Origin: an uncultured Lachnospiraceae bacterium
GTDB lineage: Bacteria > Bacillota > Clostridia > Lachnospirales > Lachnospiraceae
Direction of reading: 5' to 3'
Length of the DNA stretch: 35,669 nt
NCBI GenBank assembly: GCA_946534145.1
Contig: CAMNCH010000012.1
Span: 1-35,669 of the forward strand
Shown in pieces: positions 24,476 through 32,940 of this stretch. The position numbers and the translations under genes were made by a program. The notes under the pieces are model-generated. The model was not told where the DNA came from, searched no databases, and worked only from the letters and a program-made list of their open reading frames with translations. Every line of letters begins with the position of its first letter. Position 1 is the stretch's first letter.

Positions 24476-25453
24476 ATGCAGGAATTTAAGATTACTCAAA
24501 AAGACAGCGGTCAGACGCTTATCAAATATTTAAGCCGTCTTTTTAAAGAAGCACCCTCGGGACTTCTTCACAAGCAGCTTCGTAAAAAGAACATTACTTT
24601 AAACGGCAAAAAAACAGAAGGTAACGACAAACTTAAAGAAGGTGACGTTATCTTTGTTTTTATGTCAGATGAAACCATAGAGAAATTTAAAGGCTCCGAA
24701 ACCCGCAATACCGCCGAATATGAAAAGGCTTACGAACGTTTTAGGGCTCCCGTTATCGTTTATGAAGACGAGCACGTGATTTTCTTAAATAAACCTGTGG
24801 GAATATTAAGCCAGAAGAGCAGTCCTTCGGATTTAAGCGCCAATGAATGGCTTATCGGATATTTGCTTAAAACCGGACAGACAGATGCTTCCAAATTGTC
24901 TTTCTTTACACCTTCAGTATGCAACAGGCTTGACCGGAATACGGGCGGCTTACTTACTTTTGCCAAAACATTATTTGGGGCAACCGTATTAAACAAATGT
25001 CTTAAAGACAGAACCCTGGAAAAATACTACAGAACCATCGTACACGGACATGTAACGAATGCCGAGCGATTAACCGCTTATATCAGCAAAGATACCAAGG
25101 CCAACAAGGTTTCGGTCGTTAAAGAGCCGGCGGAAGGTTATGACAAGATTGAAACAGCCTTTAAACCTTTAAGATATAACCCGACGCTTGATATAACAGA
25201 ACTGGAAGTGGAGCTTATCACCGGCAAATCGCACCAGATAAGGGCTCATTTAGCCTCACTGGGGCATCCCGTCATAGGAGACGGCAAATACTCCGCCGCA
25301 GACAAAGACCTTCTTTTTAAGGGAAAATACGGCCTTAAGAATCAGCTTCTCTATGCATATAAAATGACCTTTCCGGAATTACCCGAGTATAAAGCTCTTT
25401 CCGGGCATACATTTACCGCTGATTTTGACAAATTATTCAACAAATTCTTTTAA
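24476..25453 (+). CDS. RluA-family pseudouridine synthase
   Basis: The 325-residue protein has an N-terminal S4-like domain (about 1-65) and a catalytic domain. The latter has VIFLNKPVGILSQ, the active-site motif CNRLDRNTGGLL with D153, and HQIRAHLASLGHPVIGDGKY near the C-terminus. These are diagnostic of RluA/RluC/RluD-type enzymes modifying large-subunit rRNA or tRNA. The exact position modified is not predictable. The start is 2 bases after the preceding stop. It is the second pseudouridine synthase in this 3-kb stretch. Confidence 0.92.
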   Translation: MQEFKITQKDSGQTLIKYLSRLFKEAPSGLLHKQLRKKNITLNGKKTEGNDKLKEGDVIFVFMSDETIEKFKGSETRNTAEYEKAYERFRAPVIVYEDEHVIFLNKPVGILSQKSSPSDLSANEWLIGYLLKTGQTDASKLSFFTPSVCNRLDRNTGGLLTFAKTLFGATVLNKCLKDRTLEKYYRTIVHGHVTNAERLTAYISKDTKANKVSVVKEPAEGYDKIETAFKPLRYNPTLDITELEVELITGKSHQIRAHLASLGHPVIGDGKYSAADKDLLFKGKYGLKNQLLYAYKMTFPELPEYKALSGHTFTADFDKLFNKFF

Positions 25454-25465
25454 GAGGAATCAAGC

Positions 25466-26014
25466 ATGCCTACCTGGAAATCAAGGGGTCTTCGAGGCTC
25501 CGCTTTTGAAGAAATGGTAAACAGAACCAATGAAAAATACGAAGAAAGCGGCCTTGCCCTGATTCAGAAGATTCCTACCCCCATTACACCCATAGACATC
25601 GACCAAAAGAGCAGGCACATAACTCTTGCTTATTTTGACAAGAAGAGCACCGTCGACTATATCGGCGCCGTTCAGGGGGTTCCCGTGTGCTTTGATGCCA
25701 AAGAATCTGCAACAGACACCTTCAGTCTACAGAACATCCACGATCACCAGGCTGACTTTATGCTTAAGTTTAAGCAGCAAAAAGGAATAGCCTTCTTTTT
25801 AATCTATTACACCCACAAAGACTTAATTTATTACATGCCCATCGAAGAAATGATGGTGTTTTTGACCCGTGCAAGAGAGGGCGGGCGGAAAAGTTTTCGT
25901 TTCGAGGAGCTCAATCCATCGCACTTTCTCGAGAAGAAATCGGGCGTTTTGGTGCCATATCTTGATATGATTGCTAAAGAACTTGAAGAAGAGGAGAATT
26001 CTGAAAAATCTTGA
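25466..26014 (+). CDS. recU: Holliday junction resolvase RecU
   Basis: RecU cleaves Holliday junctions in Firmicutes in place of RuvC. The 182-residue protein has GSAFEEMVNRTNEKYEES at the start, KIPTPITPIDI, STVDYIGAVQG with D64, then FDAKES with D77 and K79. The B. subtilis enzyme has a D, then E 13 residues later, then K two residues on; here the E is a conservative D. The HDHQADFMLKFKQQKGIAFFLI segment is typical. A Shine-Dalgarno AGAGGAA precedes the ATG. The -35 box of the his promoter (TTGACA at 26011-26016) overlaps its stop codon. Functionally it complements RuvAB at the other end of the window. Confidence 0.93.
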   Translation: MPTWKSRGLRGSAFEEMVNRTNEKYEESGLALIQKIPTPITPIDIDQKSRHITLAYFDKKSTVDYIGAVQGVPVCFDAKESATDTFSLQNIHDHQADFMLKFKQQKGIAFFLIYYTHKDLIYYMPIEEMMVFLTRAREGGRKSFRFEELNPSHFLEKKSGVLVPYLDMIAKELEEEENSEKS

Positions 26015-26039
26015 CAAATATTTAATATGCTACTATGAT
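26011..26039 (+). promoter_or_regulatory. Promoter of the histidine operon
   Basis: A consensus TTGACA at 26011-26016 and TATGAT at 26034-26039 are 17 bases apart. The -35 lies in the recU stop region. Transcription would begin near 26046, 64 bases before the hisZ ATG. Confidence 0.8.
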
Positions 26040-26051
26040 AACCAAGTAGCA
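26028..26051. promoter_or_regulatory. Inverted repeat overlapping the his promoter -10 and start (candidate operator)
   Basis: TGCTACT (26028-26034) and AGTAGCA (26045-26051) are perfect 7-bp inverted repeats separated by 10 bases. The left arm touches the -10 box and the right arm covers the predicted start. A repressor bound here would block transcription; the identity is inference. Confidence 0.5.
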
Positions 26052-26068
26052 CGTTACCTTACTAAAGT

Positions 26069-26086
26069 GATTTAAAGCGTTAAATC
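26069..26086 (+). other. Hairpin in the his operon leader
   Basis: GATTTAA (26069-26075) and TTAAATC (26080-26086) form a 7-bp stem with a 4-base loop, AGCG. The stem is AT-rich and lacks a T tract, so it is not a terminator. It lies just before the Shine-Dalgarno of hisZ. Confidence 0.4.
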
Positions 26087-26109
26087 GTAAAATTTATGAG
26101 GATATTTAA

Positions 26110-27222
26110 ATGATTAAAGAATTGGTTCATACTCCCGACGGTGTCCGCGACATCTACGGAGAAGAAGAACAGAGAAAACTCTATCTTGAAGATACCATTA
26201 AAAAAGTAATCTATACCTACGGTTACGAAGATATTCAGACGCCTACCTTCGAATACTTTGACGTATTTTCCAAAGAAATCGGCACGACTCCCTCCAAGGA
26301 CTTGTACAAGTTTTTTGACAAAGAAGGAGATACTCTGGTACTTCGCCCCGACTTTACACCTTCGGTTGCAAGATGCGCCTCCAAATACTTCAGCGAAGAG
26401 ACCGCACCCATTAAGCTTACTTATCTCGGCAATACTTTTGTCAACAACTCAAGCCTTCAGGGCAAGTTAAAAGAAGTCACAGAAATCGGCGTTGAATTCA
26501 TGAACGATGACAGTGCCCTTGCTGATGCGGAGACCATAAACCTTTGTATCGAAGCCTTAAAGGCAACGGGCCTTAAGGATTTCCAGATAGCCGTCGGCCA
26601 GATGGAATATTTCAAAGGTCTTTGTGAGAATGCCGGAATTTCCGAAGAAAACGAGCTTCTTTTGAGAGAATACATTTCTTCCAAGAACTATGTTCTCGCG
26701 GAGGAACTTATCGATTCCATGATTAACGATCCCGTGTCCAAAGAACTCTTAATGATGACAGGCGAATATATGGGCGATGCCTCGGTTATCTGTGACATGA
26801 AGAAGCGTATCAACAATGACCGTTCACGTAAGGCTCTTGAGCGTCTTGAAGAGGTCTATGAACTTCTTAAGCTCTTCGGCAATGAAAAATATGTTTCTTT
26901 TGACCTTGGTATGCTTTCAAAATACAACTATTACACAGGCATTATTTTCAAAGCATACGCATACGGACTCGGCGATGTGCTGGTTAAGGGTGGTCGTTAC
27001 GACCATCTCCTTGAAGCCTTCGGCAATTCCAAGCCCGCCGTAGGTTTTGTTATTGTGGTTGATGATCTGATGCTTGCCTTAAGAAGCGGTCATATTAATG
27101 TGCCCGTTAAGGCCAAAGCAGAAACAGTTACATACAACAGTAACAATTTGCATGAAAAACTTGCTTATGTATGCAAGTTAAGACGTGAAGGCAAGGCAGT
27201 TAACCTTGTGGCGGAGGATTGA
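26110..27222 (+). CDS. hisZ: ATP phosphoribosyltransferase regulatory subunit HisZ
   Basis: HisZ is a catalytically dead histidyl-tRNA synthetase paralogue that activates and histidine-regulates the short form of HisG. The 370-residue chain begins with TPDGVRDIYGEEEQRK, has class II synthetase-like motifs (GYEDIQTPTFEYFDVF, LVLRPDFTPSVAR) and GGRYDHLLEAFG near 302-314. YNYYTGIIFKAY marks the histidine-binding side. GAGG sits 7 bases before the ATG. A 5-codon open frame overlapping the start is not a leader peptide. It is the first gene of the his operon and its stop overlaps the hisG start zone. Confidence 0.93.
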   Translation: MIKELVHTPDGVRDIYGEEEQRKLYLEDTIKKVIYTYGYEDIQTPTFEYFDVFSKEIGTTPSKDLYKFFDKEGDTLVLRPDFTPSVARCASKYFSEETAPIKLTYLGNTFVNNSSLQGKLKEVTEIGVEFMNDDSALADAETINLCIEALKATGLKDFQIAVGQMEYFKGLCENAGISEENELLLREYISSKNYVLAEELIDSMINDPVSKELLMMTGEYMGDASVICDMKKRINNDRSRKALERLEEVYELLKLFGNEKYVSFDLGMLSKYNYYTGIIFKAYAYGLGDVLVKGGRYDHLLEAFGNSKPAVGFVIVVDDLMLALRSGHINVPVKAKAETVTYNSNNLHEKLAYVCKLRREGKAVNLVAED

Positions 27223-27224
27223 TT

Positions 27225-27881
27225 ATGAGTGACGAAAAATATTTAACCTTTGCCCTGGGCAAAGGAAGACTTGCGGAAAAGACCCTTGAACTTATGGAAC
27301 AAATCGGTATCACCTGTACCGAAATGAAGGACAAGGGCACCAGAAAACTTATATTTGTAAACGATGACCTTAAACTTAAATTCTTTTTGGCAAAAGGTCC
27401 CGATGTTCCCACATATGTTGAGTACGGTGCAGCCGATATCGGTGTTGTGGGCAAAGACACGCTCCTTGAAGAGCAAAGACGTGCTTACGAAGTTTTGGAC
27501 TTAGGCTTCGGCAAATGTCGCATGTGCGTATGCGGCCCCAAAGAAGCAAGAGAACTGTTACAGCATCATGAGATGATTCGTGTAGCCAGCAAATATCCGG
27601 TTATCGCAAAAGATTATTTTTACAATAAAAAGCATCAGACCGTTGATATCATCAAGTTAAACGGAAGCGTCGAGTTGGGGCCTATCGTAGGACTTTCGGA
27701 CGTAATCGTGGACATAGTCGAGACCGGTTCAACACTTAGGGAAAACGGTCTTGAAGTACTTGAAGAGATTTGTCCCCTTTCCGCCCGCATGATTGTCAAC
27801 CAGGTCAGCATGCAGATGGAAGCCAAAAGAATAAACGAAATTATATCCAAACTAAAGAAAGTATTAAACTCGGAGAAGTAA
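27225..27881 (+). CDS. hisG: ATP phosphoribosyltransferase HisG, short form
   Basis: HisG condenses ATP with PRPP in the first step of histidine synthesis. The 218-residue protein is the short form, lacking the C-terminal regulatory domain found in long HisG, and so depends on HisZ, encoded just upstream. It begins MSDEKYLTFALGKGRLAEKTLEL, and has AAKGPDVP-like LAKGPDVPTYVEYGAADIGVVG and IVDIVETGSTLRENGL. The start is ATG 27225, with GGAGG 7 bases away; TTG 27219, six bases earlier, overlaps the hisZ stop and is rejected. Confidence 0.94.
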   Translation: MSDEKYLTFALGKGRLAEKTLELMEQIGITCTEMKDKGTRKLIFVNDDLKLKFFLAKGPDVPTYVEYGAADIGVVGKDTLLEEQRRAYEVLDLGFGKCRMCVCGPKEARELLQHHEMIRVASKYPVIAKDYFYNKKHQTVDIIKLNGSVELGPIVGLSDVIVDIVETGSTLRENGLEVLEEICPLSARMIVNQVSMQMEAKRINEIISKLKKVLNSEK

Positions 27882-27882
27882 T

Positions 27883-29175
27883 ATGAGAATAGTTAAACTT
27901 ACAGAGGATAACAAAAAAGACCTTCTTAACAAGCTTCTTAAAAGAAGCACCCAAAGTTATCCCGAATACGAAAAAACCGTTGCCGAAATTATTGAAAACA
28001 TCAGATCAAACGGCGACAAAGCATTATTTGAATACACTCTTAAATTTGATAAGTTTGAACTTACCAAAGACAACATAAGAGTCACGAGAGACGAAATCGA
28101 CGCTGCCTACAAAGAACTGGATGCCGAATACGTTGATGTCATTAAAAAAGCCAAAGAAAACATTCGCGACTACCACGAGAAACAGGTTCGTCAGACCTTT
28201 ATCACCACCAAGCCCGACGGTTCCATTCTCGGACAGCGCATAATACCCATTGCCTCCGCAGGTACATATGTGCCCGGCGGTAAAGCCGCTTATCCTTCAA
28301 GCGTTTTAATGAATATCGTTCCCGCCAAAGTAGCAGGTGTAGAGAAGATAGTAATGGTTACACCTCCCGGCAAAGACGGTAAGGTAAATCCCGGGACTTT
28401 GGTTGCCGCCGATATAGCGGGTGTTGATGAAATCTACAAAGTAGGCGGAGCTCAGGCCATCGCAGCCCTTGCTTTCGGTACCGAATCCGTACCCAAGGTT
28501 GATAAGATTACAGGTCCCGGCAATATATTCGTAGCCCTTGCCAAAAAGGCTGTTTACGGTAATGTAGGTATCGATTCCATAGCCGGTCCTTCCGAAATCG
28601 TTGTTCTCGCCGATGAAACTCCCAGAGCAAGATACGTTGCCGCTGATTTATTGTCTCAGGCGGAACACGACGAACTTGCTTCGGCTATTCTTGTTACCAC
28701 CAGCGAAGAGCTGGCGCAGAAGGTTTCCGACGAAGTGGACGGTTTCCTTAAAGTTCTCGAAAGAGCAGACATTATCAAGAAGTCTTTGGATAACTTCGGT
28801 TACATTTTTGTTGCCGATTCCATGTCGGACGCTATAGATGCGGTTAACGAAATTGCAGGCGAACACTTGGAAATTCTTACAAAGAATCCATTTGAAACCA
28901 TGACAAAGATTAAGAATGCGGGAGCCATGTTCCTTGGAGAATATTCTTCCGAGCCTCTCGGCGACTATTTTGCCGGCCCCAACCACATTCTGCCCACCAA
29001 CGGCACTTCAAGATTCTTTTCACCTTTGTCGGTTGACGATTTTATTAAAAAATCCAGCATTATATGTTATTCTGAAGAGGGACTTAAGAAGGTTCACAAG
29101 GACATTGAGCTTTTTGCCGCAAAAGAAGGCTTAACGGCTCATGCCAATTCCATTCGCGTAAGATTTGAAGATTAA
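27883..29175 (+). CDS. hisD: Histidinol dehydrogenase HisD
   Basis: HisD oxidises L-histidinol to L-histidine in two NAD-dependent steps. The 430-residue length is typical. GPGNIFVALAKKAVYG, DSIAGPSEIVVLAD and LSQAEHDELASAIL are present; Q259 and H262 match the known zinc ligands in both spacing and numbering. FAGPNHILPTNGTSRFFSPLSV closes the pattern. The start follows the hisG stop by one base, with GGAGAAG upstream. hisC, needed before this step, is not in the window. Confidence 0.97.
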   Translation: MRIVKLTEDNKKDLLNKLLKRSTQSYPEYEKTVAEIIENIRSNGDKALFEYTLKFDKFELTKDNIRVTRDEIDAAYKELDAEYVDVIKKAKENIRDYHEKQVRQTFITTKPDGSILGQRIIPIASAGTYVPGGKAAYPSSVLMNIVPAKVAGVEKIVMVTPPGKDGKVNPGTLVAADIAGVDEIYKVGGAQAIAALAFGTESVPKVDKITGPGNIFVALAKKAVYGNVGIDSIAGPSEIVVLADETPRARYVAADLLSQAEHDELASAILVTTSEELAQKVSDEVDGFLKVLERADIIKKSLDNFGYIFVADSMSDAIDAVNEIAGEHLEILTKNPFETMTKIKNAGAMFLGEYSSEPLGDYFAGPNHILPTNGTSRFFSPLSVDDFIKKSSIICYSEEGLKKVHKDIELFAAKEGLTAHANSIRVRFED

Positions 29176-29193
29176 TCCTACAGGGAGGCTATA

Positions 29194-29781
29194 ATGGCAC
29201 GTTGCAAACTTATTGAAAGAGAAACCAAAGAAACATCCATTTCCTTACAGCTTGACCTTGACGGAAGCGGAAATGCCACCGTCGATACAGGTGTGGGCTT
29301 CATGGATCACATGCTTGAAGGCTTTGCCAAACACGGCTTTTTTGACTTAAAGGTTAAGGCTAAAGGCGATTTGAATGTCGACTGTCACCATACAGTCGAA
29401 GACCTGGGCATAGTGCTCGGTATAGCCATCAAAGAAACCATAGGCGATAAGGCCGGCATTAAACGCTACGGAAGCTTTATGCTCCCCATGGACGATGTTC
29501 TGGTTCTTTGTGCCATAGATTTGTGCGGAAGACCTTATTTTGAGTTCGACTGTAATTTTGCAACCGAGCGCGTGGGCTATCTTGAAACCCAGACAGTAAG
29601 AGAGTTCTTTTACGCTCTATCCTACAGCGCCGGCATGAATCTTCACATAAAAGTTTTAAGCGGCATCAATGACCATCACAAGATTGAAGCCATGTTTAAG
29701 GCCTTCTCCAAGGCACTTGACGAAGCCACCACCATAGACCCCCGCAGCAAAGGGGTATTATCCACGAAAGGATTATTATAA
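29194..29781 (+). CDS. hisB: Imidazoleglycerol-phosphate dehydratase HisB
   Basis: HisB removes water from imidazole-glycerol phosphate to give imidazole-acetol phosphate, using manganese. The 195-residue protein is the monofunctional form without the histidinol phosphatase domain of enteric HisB. Key motifs are GVGFMDHMLEGFAKHG, VDCHHTVEDLGI, FDCNFATERVG and SGINDHHKIEAMFKAF, with the paired HHxxE-type metal ligands intact. GGGAGG precedes the ATG. Confidence 0.96.
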   Translation: MARCKLIERETKETSISLQLDLDGSGNATVDTGVGFMDHMLEGFAKHGFFDLKVKAKGDLNVDCHHTVEDLGIVLGIAIKETIGDKAGIKRYGSFMLPMDDVLVLCAIDLCGRPYFEFDCNFATERVGYLETQTVREFFYALSYSAGMNLHIKVLSGINDHHKIEAMFKAFSKALDEATTIDPRSKGVLSTKGLL

Positions 29782-29787
29782 TTTTTC

Positions 29788-31047
29788 ATGAAAAAGAAAC
29801 TTATTCCCTGCATATATCTTAAACACAAAATGGCTGTTACGGGCTTTGACGACCTCACGGTAATTGAAACCGAGCCCGTAAGACTGGTTCAGAAATTCTG
29901 TGATGCCAAGGCCGATGAAATTCTTGTTTTTGACCTGTCCAAAGAAGACAAAGAACATGAAGAAGCCATCGATAAACTCCGCGAAATCTGTGAAGCATCC
30001 ACAGTTCCCGTAATAGGAGCAGGTAATGTCCGCAGAATGGAAGATATCAAGAAGTTATTGTATGCGGGTTGTAAACGCGCCTGCTTAAATTATTCTTTGG
30101 AAGGTAACATCGAACTGACCAAAGAAGTTTCGGACAAATTCGGCAAAGACAAGATAATTGCCTGCGTTAAAGATTCTTCCGAACTTAACGACAATCTTCC
30201 GGTCATTAAGGCTTATACTTCCACAGTTTTATGCCTCGACAGAGATGTATACAGAACAGAAGACAAGGACTCCTTAAAGGGCATTAAGTTTATTATCAGT
30301 CTTCCCAATATCCTGCTTGATAAGCTTATCGAATACATGAAATTCGATGAAGTTGAGGGAATTACCGGTGCTGTTGTTAATAACAACGCCGATGATTTGC
30401 TTAAGATAAAGGACCTGGTGGGAGAGACCTATACTCCTTTCTCTGCATTTAAGTTAAACAGCGACGGCCTTATTCCCGTTATTGTTCAGGATTACAAGAC
30501 CGGTCAGGTTTTAATGCTTGCATATATGAACGAAGAGGCTTACGAGAAGACATTAAGAACCGGACAGATGACTTATTTTTCCAGAAGTCGTCAGAGTCTG
30601 TGGCTTAAGGGCGAGACCAGCGGCCACTTCCAGTATGTTAAATCCTTAAGCTATGACTGCGACGCAGACACTCTTCTTGCCAAGGTTGAGCAGATTGGCG
30701 CAGCCTGTCATACCGGTGCTTATTCCTGCTTCTTTAACGATATTATTACCTATGATTTTGAAGAAAAAAGTCCTTTGTCCGTGCTAACTGACGTTTATGA
30801 TGTTATAATGGACAGAAAGGTTAATCCCAAAGAGGGTTCTTATACCAACTATCTTTTTGACAAAGGAATCGATAAAATCCTTAAGAAAGTCGGTGAAGAG
30901 GCTACAGAAATCGTAATTGCGGCCAAGAATCCCAATGCCAATGAGATTAAATATGAGATATCCGATTTTCTTTATCATGTAATGGTTCTTATGGCTGAAA
31001 AAGGCGTTACATGGGACGAGATTATGAAGGAGCTCGCCAACAGATAA
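29788..31047 (+). CDS. hisIE: Bifunctional HisI-HisE with N-terminal HisF-like domain
   Basis: The 419-residue chain has three parts. Residues 1-220 resemble a HisF barrel ([44 protein letters not shown]). The two catalytic aspartates of HisF do not line up: PCLDV is PCIYL, and AIDAK is ACVKDS. Residues 225-320 are HisI, cyclohydrolase, with [30 protein letters not shown] (289-295) and CHTG (307-310) for metal binding. Residues 325-419 are HisE, pyrophosphohydrolase, with [14 protein letters not shown] (367-380). HisI and HisE do the second and third steps. The first domain may be a structural relic or a regulator. The ATG has no good Shine-Dalgarno. hisH, hisA and hisF are absent here. Confidence 0.9.
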   Translation: MKKKLIPCIYLKHKMAVTGFDDLTVIETEPVRLVQKFCDAKADEILVFDLSKEDKEHEEAIDKLREICEASTVPVIGAGNVRRMEDIKKLLYAGCKRACLNYSLEGNIELTKEVSDKFGKDKIIACVKDSSELNDNLPVIKAYTSTVLCLDRDVYRTEDKDSLKGIKFIISLPNILLDKLIEYMKFDEVEGITGAVVNNNADDLLKIKDLVGETYTPFSAFKLNSDGLIPVIVQDYKTGQVLMLAYMNEEAYEKTLRTGQMTYFSRSRQSLWLKGETSGHFQYVKSLSYDCDADTLLAKVEQIGAACHTGAYSCFFNDIITYDFEEKSPLSVLTDVYDVIMDRKVNPKEGSYTNYLFDKGIDKILKKVGEEATEIVIAAKNPNANEIKYEISDFLYHVMVLMAEKGVTWDEIMKELANR

Positions 31048-31059
31048 GGACGTTAATTT

Positions 31060-32931
31060 ATGATGCAATACACCGCGTTACCCGAAGAAGTATTAATGAG
31101 TATCGAAAAGCCCGAGCGTTACATCGGACATGAGATTAATGCGGTTTACAAAGACAAAGAAAAAATAGCTGTCAGGTTCGGCATGTGCTTTCCTGACGTA
31201 TACGAAATCGGGATGTCACATCTTGGCATCGCGATTTTGTATGATATGTTCAACAAATTCGAAGACACCTGGTGTGAGCGTATTTACTCACCCTGGGTGG
31301 ATCTTGACAAGGTAATGAGAGAGCGTCACATTCCTCTTTTTACCATGGAGTCTCAAGAGCCCGTTAAAAACCTGGATTTTCTCGGCATAACTCTCCAGTA
31401 TGAGATGTGTTATACTAACATTTTGCAGGTACTTGATTTATCGGGCATTCCCCTTATTTCAACAGAACGTACATGGGACGACCCCATCGTTATCGGCGGC
31501 GGTCCCTGCTCATACAATCCGGAGCCTATTGCGGATTTCTTTGACCTTTTCTACATAGGAGAGGGGGAAACCCGTTATCGCGAGCTTTTGGACGTTTACA
31601 AGGATTCTCGCGCCAAAGGTGAGTCCAGGGATGAATTTCTTCACAGAGCAGCCAAAATTCCCGGTATGTATGTTCCCAGATTCTATACGCCCGAGTACAA
31701 CGATGATTGGACTCTGAAGGCTTTTGTGCCTGCTTTTGACGATATTCCCACGAAGATTTTAAAAGAACTCGTTACGGACCTTGATGACACATATTATCCC
31801 GAGAAGCCCGTTGTTCCTTACATGAAGGTTACCCAGGACCGTGTTGTTCTTGAAATAATGCGAGGCTGTATCAGAGGCTGCCGTTTCTGTCAGGCCGGTC
31901 AGATTTACAGACCCGTCCGCGAAAGAAGCGTTGAGTTTTTAAAAGACAAGGCTGAGAAGCTTCTTAAAAACACGGGTCATGAGGAAATATCCTTAAGTTC
32001 CCTCAGTTCTTCGGACTATACTCATATTGAGGAGCTCGTTCGTTTTCTTATTGACGACTGTACCAAGAAAAAAGTTAACATTGCGCTTCCCAGCTTACGT
32101 ATAGACCAGTTTTCCGTTGATGTAATGGAAAAAGTTCAGGATGTCAAAAAATCAAGTCTGACCTTTGCTCCCGAAGCAGGCTCCCAGAGAATGCGTAATA
32201 TTATCAACAAGGGACTTACGGAAGAAGACATCATTAACGGCGCCGTGCTGGCCTTTAAGGGCGGCTGGACCAAGGTTAAGCTCTATTTTATGCTGGGGCT
32301 TCCTTTCGAACAGGACGAGGATATAGAGGGCATTGCGAAGCTCTGTAATTCCATTGCGGCTGCTTTTTATGAGGCTATACCCAAAGAAAAACGTGTGAAC
32401 GGACGTGTCAATATCACCGCCAGCACTTCTTTCTTTATACCCAAGCCCTTTACGCCATTCCAGTGGGCGGTAATGGATACTCCTGACGATTTCATCAGAA
32501 AGGCAGGTCTTACCAAACATTACATTCACGAACAGTTAAACCAAAAGGTTATAAGATATATCTGGCACGAAGCCGATGTCAGCATGCTCGAGGGAGTTCT
32601 TGCCCGCGGAGACAGAAGACTTTCCAAGGTTATTTTGTCAGCTTACAAAAAAGGCTGTATCTACGATGCCTGGTCAGAGTTTTACAAACACGAAGCCTGG
32701 CTCGAAAGTTTCAAAGAATGCGGCGTAGACCCTGATTTTTATATGTATCGCCGGCGTAAAGACGACGAATTGTTCCCTTGGGACTTCATCGATTGCGGTG
32801 TTTCCAAAGCCCATCTCTTAAGAGAATGGAAGAAAGCTCAACAGGGAATCGTAACAGATAACTGCCGCACACGCTGCTCCGGCTGCGGTTCCGCTAGATT
32901 TGACTGCGGTATATGTATAAACGGAAGGTAG
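31060..32931 (+). CDS. TIGR03960-type B12-binding-domain radical SAM protein
   Basis: The 623-residue protein has an N-terminal region resembling a B12-binding fold (about 35-160, with LGIAILYDMF, IVIGGGPCSYNPEPIADFF). A radical SAM core follows with MRGCIRGCRFCQAG. Cysteines 270, 274 and 277 would hold the [4Fe-4S] cluster, and REIMRG is the preceding strand. The tail (CRTRCSGCGSARFDCGICINGR) is Cys-rich. The family is conserved in clostridia, always near the TIGR03936 partner, RNase E/G and L21; its reaction is not established to my knowledge, though a tRNA or rRNA modification role would fit the context. It starts 12 bases after the his operon, with AAGGA upstream. Confidence 0.88.
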   Translation: MMQYTALPEEVLMSIEKPERYIGHEINAVYKDKEKIAVRFGMCFPDVYEIGMSHLGIAILYDMFNKFEDTWCERIYSPWVDLDKVMRERHIPLFTMESQEPVKNLDFLGITLQYEMCYTNILQVLDLSGIPLISTERTWDDPIVIGGGPCSYNPEPIADFFDLFYIGEGETRYRELLDVYKDSRAKGESRDEFLHRAAKIPGMYVPRFYTPEYNDDWTLKAFVPAFDDIPTKILKELVTDLDDTYYPEKPVVPYMKVTQDRVVLEIMRGCIRGCRFCQAGQIYRPVRERSVEFLKDKAEKLLKNTGHEEISLSSLSSSDYTHIEELVRFLIDDCTKKKVNIALPSLRIDQFSVDVMEKVQDVKKSSLTFAPEAGSQRMRNIINKGLTEEDIINGAVLAFKGGWTKVKLYFMLGLPFEQDEDIEGIAKLCNSIAAAFYEAIPKEKRVNGRVNITASTSFFIPKPFTPFQWAVMDTPDDFIRKAGLTKHYIHEQLNQKVIRYIWHEADVSMLEGVLARGDRRLSKVILSAYKKGCIYDAWSEFYKHEAWLESFKECGVDPDFYMYRRRKDDELFPWDFIDCGVSKAHLLREWKKAQQGIVTDNCRTRCSGCGSARFDCGICINGR

Positions 32932-32940
32932 TTTCTTTTT

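Noticed and set aside
26094..26113. Short open frame in the hisZ leader as a his attenuator peptide
   Set aside because: It has 5 codons, no His codons, no ribosome site of its own and no downstream terminator pair.
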